Shown: positions 41,786 through 47,812 of the stretch, one piece after another | How positions within the stretch are numbered: the first letter of the stretch is position 1 | How the letters are laid out: each line of letters begins with the position of its first letter | Source: an uncultured Phycisphaerales bacterium | GTDB lineage: Bacteria > Planctomycetota > Phycisphaerae > Phycisphaerales > UBA1924 | Direction: 5' to 3' | Length of the DNA: 64,000 bases | NCBI GenBank assembly: GCA_937995595.1 | Contig: CALKJW010000005.1 | Location: forward strand, 124,001-188,000 | The notes under the pieces: model-generated | What the model saw: only the letters and a program-made list of their open reading frames with translations | Database searches by the model: none | What the model was told of the DNA's origin: nothing | Program-made: the position numbers and the translations under genes

Positions 41786-42022
41786 CCTCTCCCCATCGCA
41801 GATGGGGAGAGGTGCCTGAGCGCAGCGAGGGCGGAGAGGGGCGCATGGTCAATCGAGAAGCACCCCTCACCGGCTCGGCCTGCGGCCTCGCCACCTCTCC
41901 CCGCTGGCGCGGGGAGAGGGGAGAGAGCGCAGCGAGGGCGGTGAGGGGCGACTCACAAACCACCCCTCACCGGCTCGGCCTGCGGCCTCGCCACCTCTCC
42001 CCGCTGGCGCGGGGAGAGGGGA
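41786..42022. repeat. REP-like intergenic repeats (three related units)
   Basis: A gene-free stretch of 565 bases (41611-42175) contains a 62-base sequence in two direct copies at 41861-41922 and 41961-42022, 100 bases apart. Each copy holds an 11-base-pair hairpin (arms CCTCTCCCCGC and GCGGGGAGAGG, loop TGGC) inside a wider palindrome (CCCCTCACC ... GGTGAGGGG). A third, diverged unit at 41786-41812 has a 12-base-pair hairpin (CCTCTCCCCATC, loop GCA). The GCGCAGCGAGGGCGG tract is shared by all. Looks like a mobile palindromic (REP/MITE-like) family. Confidence 0.8.
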
Positions 42023-42175
42023 AGGCGGGTTGCGTTCCACGACGCCGCGGCCTGCAACACCCCCGCTTCGCGGCCGTTCGGCGCTCTACGATTCGTCTTT
42101 GACCCCGGGCCTCTGGTCCCCTTGAATTGCCCGAACCGCAGCGGACGCGGATTGAGCCCGCCAGAGGAGCGCGAC

Positions 42176-42466
42176 ATGTTCGGACTCGGAACCTGGGAAC
42201 TGCTGATCCTGCTGGCGCTGGGCCTGTTGCTCTTCGGGCGTCGCCTTCCCGAGGTGGGCCGCAGTCTCGGCAAGGGCATCGTCGAGTTCAAGAAGGGCAT
42301 CCGTGGCATCGAGGACGAGGTCGAGCAGGGCACGCGCGCCGCGCCCTCGCGGCCCGCGACAACGCTCCCGCCCGCGGGCGACACCGCTCCGCCGCCGCCG
42401 CGCGTCGAGCAGCCGACAATCGCGGGGCAGGATGTGCGCGTGAGCCGTTCGGATTCGGTCAACTGA
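42176..42466 (+). CDS. tatA: Sec-independent translocase protein TatA
   Basis: 96 residues. One membrane helix (WELLILLALGLLLF), the FGRRLPEVGRSLGKGIVEFK amphipathic helix, and an acidic, Pro-rich tail, the TatA/TatE layout. It forms the pore for folded proteins. TatB and TatC are not nearby. ATG at 42176 has GGAG 7 bases before it. It follows the repeat-rich spacer and precedes the tRNA cluster. Confidence 0.93.
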   Translation: MFGLGTWELLILLALGLLLFGRRLPEVGRSLGKGIVEFKKGIRGIEDEVEQGTRAAPSRPATTLPPAGDTAPPPPRVEQPTIAGQDVRVSRSDSVN

Positions 42467-42795
42467 ATCGGCGTGCTTCCCGCTTTTCAGAGCCGCGCGG
42501 CGCAGTGCCTGCCTTGACGGGCAATGTGTCCGGCTGCGTATGGTGAGGCAGGCGTCCCGCCTGCCCGATCGGCGGTCGAGGCGGTGCGAACGCCCGTTCC
42601 TGAGTCGCCGAACGCTTCCCCGCGCTCACGCCGCGGGAAGCCGATCTCTCGGCGAGCGTCGTACCGAAACGCCGTCGGGTTGGCGAACGCCGCGCTCGCC
42701 GAGTCTCGATTTCGCGGCTGGGCATGCCGCTCGACCTCATCGCGTCTCCCCGATTGGCCGATTCCCATTCGGGTGCGTAAACTCGTTGGACCTTC
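42467..42795. other. Intergenic region with hairpin and tRNA promoter
   Basis: 330 bases without a supported gene. A perfect 8-base-pair hairpin at 42547-42565 (GGCAGGCG, loop TCC, CGCCTGCC) could end tatA transcription or be a dispersed palindrome; there is no T-run. A promoter for the tRNA cluster lies at its right end (separate entry). Confidence 0.5.
42754..42783 (+). promoter_or_regulatory. Promoter of the tRNA cluster
   Basis: TTGGCC (42754-42759), 18-base spacer, TAAACT (42778-42783). It places the start about 6 bases before the first tRNA. Confidence 0.5.
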
Positions 42796-42870
42796 GCCGA
42801 GGTAGCTCAGCTGGTTTAGAGCGCTGGATTCATAACCCGGAGGTCGTGGGTTCGAGTCCCACCCTCGGCA
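42796..42870 (+). tRNA. tRNA with CAU anticodon (Met elongator or Ile2)
   Basis: 75 bases. Acceptor GCCGAGG/CCTCGGC, anticodon loop TTCATAA, T loop GGGTTCGAGTCCC, discriminator A, no CCA. The first pair is G-C and the anticodon stem lacks three G-C pairs, so it is not the initiator. Whether it is tRNA-Met or the lysidine-modified tRNA-Ile cannot be told here. Confidence 0.93.
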
Positions 42871-42917
42871 CTTTCGGATTGTGGGCGGCCGCGGCCCGCC
42901 GCGCGGCAGCCCGACAG

Positions 42918-42989
42918 GCCGCCATAGCTCAGCGGTAGAGCAACGGTTTTGTAAACCGTAGGTCGTGGGTTCGATTCCCACCGGCGGCT
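42918..42989 (+). tRNA. tRNA-Thr (anticodon TGT)
   Basis: 72 bases. Anticodon stem ACGGT/ACCGT around TTTGTAA, T arm GTGGG/CCCAC, discriminator T, no CCA. The last acceptor pair appears as an A-C mismatch. Confidence 0.93.
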
Positions 42990-43159
42990 CTTGACGCGGT
43001 CAACCGGCGTGCTTCGCTGTGTCGCCGGGTGCCGGCAGGTCGCCCTCGGCCCGTGCGGGGCAGCAATTCTGGGACCACTCGCCGCCGCACGTCCAGCCCC
43101 GGCGCGAAGACTCTCCGTGTGGACTCGGCCCGCCGCGGCCGATACAGTCCGCACCTTCC

Positions 43160-43242
43160 GGGCGTGTACCGAAGTGGCCAAACGGGTCAGACTGTAAATC
43201 TGATGGCTTATGCCTTCGCTGGTTCGAATCCAGCCGCGCCCA
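43160..43242 (+). tRNA. tRNA-Tyr (anticodon GTA)
   Basis: 83 bases, class II with a long variable arm. Acceptor GGGCGTG/CGCGCCC, anticodon loop CTGTAAA, T loop TTCGAATC, discriminator A, no CCA. Confidence 0.95.
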
Positions 43243-43368
43243 CTTCATCGGCCCATCTCGATTGCGTGACCTTGCCGCGGGCCGTCGGCATCGGTGGTCG
43301 GAGGTTTGCCCGTGCGGTGATCGGCGGGGCGAGGGGGCGTCGGTGCATGCCGCGGTGGCGCGGTGAAT

Positions 43369-43398
43369 CGTGTGCTGCGGTGCAGCACACGCTATCCT
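43369..43398 (+). promoter_or_regulatory. Perfect palindrome next to a -10 box before the 43407 gene
   Basis: A 10-base-pair inverted repeat (arms CGTGTGCTGC at 43369-43378 and GCAGCACACG at 43382-43391) stands directly before TATCCT (43393-43398), which lies 8 bases from the ATG. It covers the -35 and spacer region, as an operator would. It could instead be a terminator of the tRNA cluster, but there is no T-run. Confidence 0.45.
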
Positions 43399-43406
43399 CT
43401 CCGCCG

Positions 43407-44282
43407 ATGTCACATCTGCTGCGGCGATGGATCGTTCTGCTCGCTTCGCTCCTCGTGCTGGGGCCCGTGGCCGGGCTGCTGGCCGCGACGCTTCGCGCGC
43501 CCGATGGCGGCGCGGACGCGAGTCTGTTCCTCAACACGAGCCCTCTGTGGGGCGCGATGGTCGGGTTGCTGGTCTTCGCCTTGGCCGCCGCGGCGGGCGT
43601 CCCGGGCGCGCGTATCGGCGGCGTCGGTCACGGCTATATCTGCGCGGGCCTGGTGCTGGCGTGGGCGGCGTGGGCGACGGGGCAGATCGACCGCATCCTG
43701 CATCGCACGCAGTCGGTTTCGACGATGTACGCGCTGACGGGCGAGGGGGTGTTCGTCGGCGTGCTCGCGCTTGGGCTGGGCGTGCTGCTGCTGCGCGTGT
43801 CGAAGGACCCTGCGCCGCACGGCGCAGGGCAGGATCACGCGCACCACCGGCACCACGTCGAGCCGCGAGCGCTCTGGAACCCCGCAACACCACAGGCGCT
43901 GATTATCGGCGCGGCCATCGGCGGGGTGGTCGCGTGGCTGGTCGCGCAGGACACGCTCAAGGGTCAGACGTTCGCCGCGGCGGCGTTCGCGGGCATGCTG
44001 GGCGCGACGGCGGGACGCATGAGCGCGCCGAGCGCATCGGCGGTAACGTTTGTCGCGGCGATCGTGCTGCTGGCGGTTGTTTCGCCGCTCGCGGCGACGT
44101 TCGTGCACGCGGGCGACCTTGGCCCGACGCGTGCCGCGCTCGCGGGCCGCTTGTTCCCGCTGGCGCGGCCGCTGCCGCTGGATTGGGCCGCGGGCGCGTT
44201 CTTCGGCATCCCGCTGGGGCTGTCGTGGGCGGCGTCGATGATCGACCGGCACGCGCCCAAGGGCGACGAACAGCCGGCGTGA
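43407..44282 (+). CDS. Hypothetical membrane protein with His-rich loop
   Basis: 291 residues with about eight predicted membrane helices (for example LLRRWIVLLASLLVLGPVAG, AMVGLLVFALAAAAGV, IIGAAIGGVVAWLV, AVTFVAAIVLLAVVSPLAA). A cytosolic loop near residue 140 reads QDHAHHRHHVEP, a cluster that could bind a metal ion. No family recognised. No ribosome-binding site: a TATCCT box lies 8 bases before ATG. The palindrome upstream suggests repression. Neighbours are tRNA genes and a convergent DinB-type gene. Confidence 0.75.
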   Translation: MSHLLRRWIVLLASLLVLGPVAGLLAATLRAPDGGADASLFLNTSPLWGAMVGLLVFALAAAAGVPGARIGGVGHGYICAGLVLAWAAWATGQIDRILHRTQSVSTMYALTGEGVFVGVLALGLGVLLLRVSKDPAPHGAGQDHAHHRHHVEPRALWNPATPQALIIGAAIGGVVAWLVAQDTLKGQTFAAAAFAGMLGATAGRMSAPSASAVTFVAAIVLLAVVSPLAATFVHAGDLGPTRAALAGRLFPLARPLPLDWAAGAFFGIPLGLSWAASMIDRHAPKGDEQPA

Positions 44283-44297
44283 GGCGGCAGCGCGCCT

Positions 44298-44924
44298 TCA
44301 GATGATGCCCTTGAGTCCGAGCGCGCGGCGGAGCGAACTGAGCTGGCCCGCGTGCCAGCCCTCGTGCCACGCGGCCTTGTCGAGCACGTCGGCGCGGTCG
44401 CGGCAGAATCCGTGCGAGTCGCCGATCGTGGGCTTGGCGGCGTCGGCCGGGCGGATGCGTGCGGCCAGATCGACGAGCCGCTCGTACGCGCGGTCGAAGT
44501 GGGCGCGGACGTCGGCCGCGGGCGGGTAGGCGGCGGGGTCGGCGACGGGCTTCGACCCCGTGCCGAACAAGGCGTTGTAGTTGTCGGGCAGCGGCGCGCG
44601 CGTGCCGTCGAGCAGTGTCGTGAACCACTGATAGGTGGCGGCGAGGTGGCCGATGGTCCACAGCGCGTGGTTGTCGGTCGGTGACGGCTGGAAGGTGAGT
44701 TTGTCTTCGGGCCAGTCGGCGAGCAACGCGGTGGTGGAGCCGTGCGCGAAGGTGAGCAGTTCGAGCGCGCGGCGCACAGGGTTCTGCGTTGGGGCGGCGG
44801 CTCGTACGGGCTTGGTCGCGCGGCGGGGGGTCTTCTTGGCGGAGGTCGTCGTGCGGGTGCTCGCACGCTTCCTGTTTGCGGGTTTGCTTGCGGACTTTCG
44901 GGCTGCTGCGGGTTTGCGGGCCAT
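44298..44924 (-). CDS. DinB-fold protein with a basic N-terminal tail
   Basis: 208 residues. The C-terminal 160 form a DinB-like four-helix bundle with the usual metal-binding His: HALWTIGHLAATYQWF and AAWHEGWHAGQLSSLRR (a third His earlier, FAHGSTTAL). Such proteins include thiol transferases and damage-induced proteins of unknown role. The first 47 residues are Lys/Arg/Ala/Thr-rich (RKSASKPANRKRAST and similar), like the tails of bacterial H1-type proteins, and could bind nucleic acid. ATG at 44924; a TAGCAT box lies about 40 bases upstream. Confidence 0.82.
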   Translation of the reverse strand: MARKPAAARKSASKPANRKRASTRTTTSAKKTPRRATKPVRAAAPTQNPVRRALELLTFAHGSTTALLADWPEDKLTFQPSPTDNHALWTIGHLAATYQWFTTLLDGTRAPLPDNYNALFGTGSKPVADPAAYPPAADVRAHFDRAYERLVDLAARIRPADAAKPTIGDSHGFCRDRADVLDKAAWHEGWHAGQLSSLRRALGLKGII

Positions 44925-45124
44925 GGGCGCGTTCCCGTTGGGGATTGGTGAGGTATTGCCTGACGATGCTACGGCGTTCGGCCGATGACTCGAGTGGGTC
45001 GTTGGCGATACTAGAAGGAAGTGATGTACGCTTGTGCACCTGCGTCGCAGTAAGCCGGTAGTGTCAAGGTGATGGCAACGCTGCGGCGGGGGATGGTGGG
45101 TGTGTGGGGGCGAGGCGTCTGACG

Positions 45125-45634
45125 ATGATCGCTCGAGTTCCGATTGTGATCGCCTTGGTGCTCCTTGTCAGCGGCGTTCTGCCGTTGAGGGTGGTGTGCG
45201 CGCCGGGCTGTTGCGAACAACCCGCCGCGACGCCGACCTGCTGCGCCGGACAGTCGGAGCCGGAGTCGGCCACGTGTTGCGGGCCGTCTGCCTGTTGCGA
45301 TGCCGAACCGCAGGGGAGTGGCTACGAGCGTGAATCGAACGGCTGCACGGGTTGCGGGGTCGGTATCCAGCCAGAGCAGGGGAGTTCGTGCCTGTGCGTC
45401 TTCGGGCCGATGCGGCCGTGTGAGGGGTGCGATTTCCTGAAGTTGCTGGTTTGGGCTCCTTGGAAAGAGTCGCGAGAGAACAGCGAGACCTGCGGGACCG
45501 TTTCGGCGGCCGGTGCGATCGATATGCTTGTTCCGCGGGCCGAGCGGGTGCTGCGGTCCAGCGCACCGATTCGGCCGCCGTGGCGGCCTGCGGAATCGGC
45601 GTTGCTGAACCGCATCTGCGTGTGGACAATCTAG
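45125..45634 (+). CDS. Secreted cysteine-rich protein
   Basis: 169 residues, not recognised. A signal peptide (ARVPIVIALVLLVSGVLPL, cut near residue 25) is followed by 17 Cys, many in pairs: APGCCEQ, PTCCAGQ, ATCCGP, ACCDAE, then single Cys (NGCTGCG, SCLCVFG, PCEGC). The C-terminal third has few Cys and no known motif. ATG at 45125 is chosen; ATG at 45104 is a second option. A nine-codon open frame with a good ribosome-binding site lies 70 bases upstream (see findings). Disulfide or metal binding is likely; function unknown. Confidence 0.6.
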   Translation: MIARVPIVIALVLLVSGVLPLRVVCAPGCCEQPAATPTCCAGQSEPESATCCGPSACCDAEPQGSGYERESNGCTGCGVGIQPEQGSSCLCVFGPMRPCEGCDFLKLLVWAPWKESRENSETCGTVSAAGAIDMLVPRAERVLRSSAPIRPPWRPAESALLNRICVWTI

Positions 45635-45816
45635 CAGAAGCTGCGAGCGGGTGCACTTTGCGTGGTGCGGTGCGCGCCTGCCCCGATCGGTCGTGTTTTC
45701 ATGTGTTCAAGTGCTGAGACCTTGCGGTCGTCGCGGCGCGTGCCGCGCTGGCGCAGGATGCTCAGCGATCGTTCAGACAAAGACCCTTTATGGCGCGATG
45801 CGCCAGGAGATAGAAC

Positions 45817-46038
45817 ATGTTTGCTGCATTGATCATGATGACGTCGGTTGCCTTCGGCGGCGCGGCCAACAACTCGGGCCCGTGCTGCGACTGCCGCTGC
45901 GGGTGCGAGTGCTGCGCGGCGGGTTGCTGCGCCGGCGGCTGCTGCGGCGGTGCGTGCTGCGACCAGTGCGAGTGCGGGCCGGACTGCTGCCCGGCCGGGT
46001 GCTGTGCAGCCCCCGTTTCGTCGTGCTGCTCGAAGTGA
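45817..46038 (+). CDS. Small secreted metallothionein-like cysteine-rich protein
   Basis: 73 residues. A short hydrophobic start (MFAALIMMTSVAFGGA) looks like a signal peptide; 21 of the remaining 56 or so residues are Cys, mostly in CC pairs separated by three residues (ECCAAGCCAGGCCGGACC). A clear CAGGAGA stands 6-7 bases before the ATG, and a strong terminator follows, so this is a real gene. The spacing of Cys differs from classical metallothioneins. It may bind metal outside the cytoplasm or form a disulfide-linked structure. The preceding gene is also Cys-rich with CC pairs. Confidence 0.7.
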   Translation: MFAALIMMTSVAFGGAANNSGPCCDCRCGCECCAAGCCAGGCCGGACCDQCECGPDCCPAGCCAAPVSSCCSK

Positions 46039-46092
46039 TCGCGCTGAGGTGGCCAGATTGACCGCCATGAGCGCGTTCTGAGTCCCGATCCT

Positions 46093-46129
46093 GCCGGCCC
46101 TGCCCTTGCGGCGGGGCCGGCTTTCGTTT
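46093..46129 (+). terminator. Intrinsic terminator after the Cys-rich gene
   Basis: Arms GCCGGCCC (46093-46100) and GGGCCGGC (46114-46121), then TTTCGTTT. It lies 55 bases after the stop. Confidence 0.75.
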
Positions 46130-46285
46130 CCGGTGCCCGGGAAGCGCCGCGATACGACCGAAGGTCGGTCGCGAATCCGCCGATAATCCAGCGATAAAGC
46201 GTGACGCGAGCGGGGGTTGACCGCACTACGCTTGCCGCCCCGGCGCACAAGATGTACGCACCCCAACATTCGACGAAAGAGCACC

Positions 46286-47791
46286 ATGTCCGTCTCCACT
46301 TCCAAACTCCGCATCGCGCTGGCCAACGGCGACGGCATCGGCCCCGAGATCATGGCCGCGACGCTGGACCTGTTCGACGCGGCGGGCGTGCAGAAGCACG
46401 TGGAGTTCGTGCCGGTGGAGATGGGGCGGTCGGTGTTCGAGCAGGGCAACACGCGCGGCATGACCGACCAGGCGATCGCCACGGTCGAGGACTGCGGGAT
46501 CCTGTTCAAGGGCCCGATGGAAACGCCCAAGGGCAGCGGGGGCAAGTCGATCAACGTCACGGCGCGCAAGATGTGGAACGCGTTTGCGAACCTGCGGCAC
46601 TTCCAGTCGCTGCCGGGCGTGAACACCGTGTACTCGCAGGCCGGCATCCCGGTGAACTTCTACGTCGTGCGCGAGAACATCGAGGACACGTACGGCGGCG
46701 TCGAGCACCGGCTGACCAACGACATGATCCAGTGCAAGCGGCTGATCTCGGCGCCGGGTTCGGACCAGGTGCACCGGTTCGCGTTCCAGACGGCGCGCCG
46801 GCTGGGCCTCAAGAAGGTGCACTGCGGGCACAAGGCCAACATCATGAAGATGACCGACGGCCTGTTCCTCGATCGGTTCAGGGCCGTCGCCAAGGACTTC
46901 CCGGAGATCGAGACCGCGGACGTGATCATCGACGCGTTGTGCATGAACCTGGTGCTCAAGCCGCAGCAGTACCAGATGGTGGTGCTGCCGAACCTGCAGG
47001 GCGACATCGTGTCGGACCTCGCGGCGGGCCTCGTCGGCGGTCTGGGCTTTGCGCCCAGCGCGAACATCGGCCGGCACATCTCGATCTTCGAGGCGGTGCA
47101 CGGGACCGCGCCCGACATCGCCGGGCGCGGCATCGCCAACCCGACCGCGTTGATCCTCTCGGGACTGATGATGCTCCGGCACATCGGGATGATGCGCCAG
47201 GCGGCGCTGATCGAGAACGCCGTACTGTGCGCGCTGGAGGACGGCGTGCGCACCGGCGACTTCGGCGACCAGAGCAGACCCGCGCTCTCGACGCGCGACT
47301 ACACCAGCGCGATCGTCGACCGGCTTGGCAGGTCGCCCGGGTCCGGCAAGGGCACGCCGGTGCCGCCCGAGGGGACCGAGGACCGACCGACGTTCGTCAA
47401 GCCGCCGCGGCCCATCCACCAGGAGATCATCCGCACGTTCACCAACGTGGTCTCGCACGTGGTGGGGTGCGACATCTATCTCGACACGCCGCTGTCGCCG
47501 ATCGCGGTGGCGGACGAGATGACGCGGGCCGCGGCGGACACGCCGTTCAAACTGACGCTCATCTCGAACCGCGGCACGCAGGTGTGGCCGACGGGCTCGA
47601 TCTACACCGAGTGCGTGGACTACTACCGCGTGCGGTTCGAGATCCGCGACGGCGTGCGTCCGGGCGAGTTCGGCCAGAGCCGGGCGATCGCGCTGCTCGA
47701 CAAGATCGCGGAGAAGTTCAGCGTGTGCTCGTACGAGTTGCTGCGCACGTTCGACGGCGTGAAGGGGTACAGCCTGGCGCAGGGGCAGTGA
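46286..47791 (+). CDS. icd: NADP-dependent isocitrate dehydrogenase (long, Thermus-like form)
   Basis: 501 residues. Oxidative decarboxylation of isocitrate to 2-oxoglutarate in the citric acid cycle. The N-terminal NGDGIGPEI, the substrate block RENIEDTYGGVEHR, the catalytic Lys/Asp region VIIDALCMNLVLKP and the cofactor block AVHGTAPDIAGRGIANP identify a beta-decarboxylating dehydrogenase. A C-terminal extension of about 130 residues after residue 360 is the mark of the long IDH subfamily. NADP use is inferred from the family. ATG at 46286 with GAAAGAG upstream; the frame is open to 46217. Confidence 0.9.
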   Translation: MSVSTSKLRIALANGDGIGPEIMAATLDLFDAAGVQKHVEFVPVEMGRSVFEQGNTRGMTDQAIATVEDCGILFKGPMETPKGSGGKSINVTARKMWNAFANLRHFQSLPGVNTVYSQAGIPVNFYVVRENIEDTYGGVEHRLTNDMIQCKRLISAPGSDQVHRFAFQTARRLGLKKVHCGHKANIMKMTDGLFLDRFRAVAKDFPEIETADVIIDALCMNLVLKPQQYQMVVLPNLQGDIVSDLAAGLVGGLGFAPSANIGRHISIFEAVHGTAPDIAGRGIANPTALILSGLMMLRHIGMMRQAALIENAVLCALEDGVRTGDFGDQSRPALSTRDYTSAIVDRLGRSPGSGKGTPVPPEGTEDRPTFVKPPRPIHQEIIRTFTNVVSHVVGCDIYLDTPLSPIAVADEMTRAAADTPFKLTLISNRGTQVWPTGSIYTECVDYYRVRFEIRDGVRPGEFGQSRAIALLDKIAEKFSVCSYELLRTFDGVKGYSLAQGQ

Positions 47792-47812
47792 GGCGTCGCG
47801 GGCGTCTCGGGA

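Noticed and set aside
41861-42022. CRISPR array
   Set aside because: Only two long copies with hairpins, a 38-base gap and no cas genes; repeat length and number do not fit.
42796-42870. Initiator tRNA-fMet
   Set aside because: It has a G1-C72 pair and lacks the three consecutive G-C pairs of the anticodon stem.
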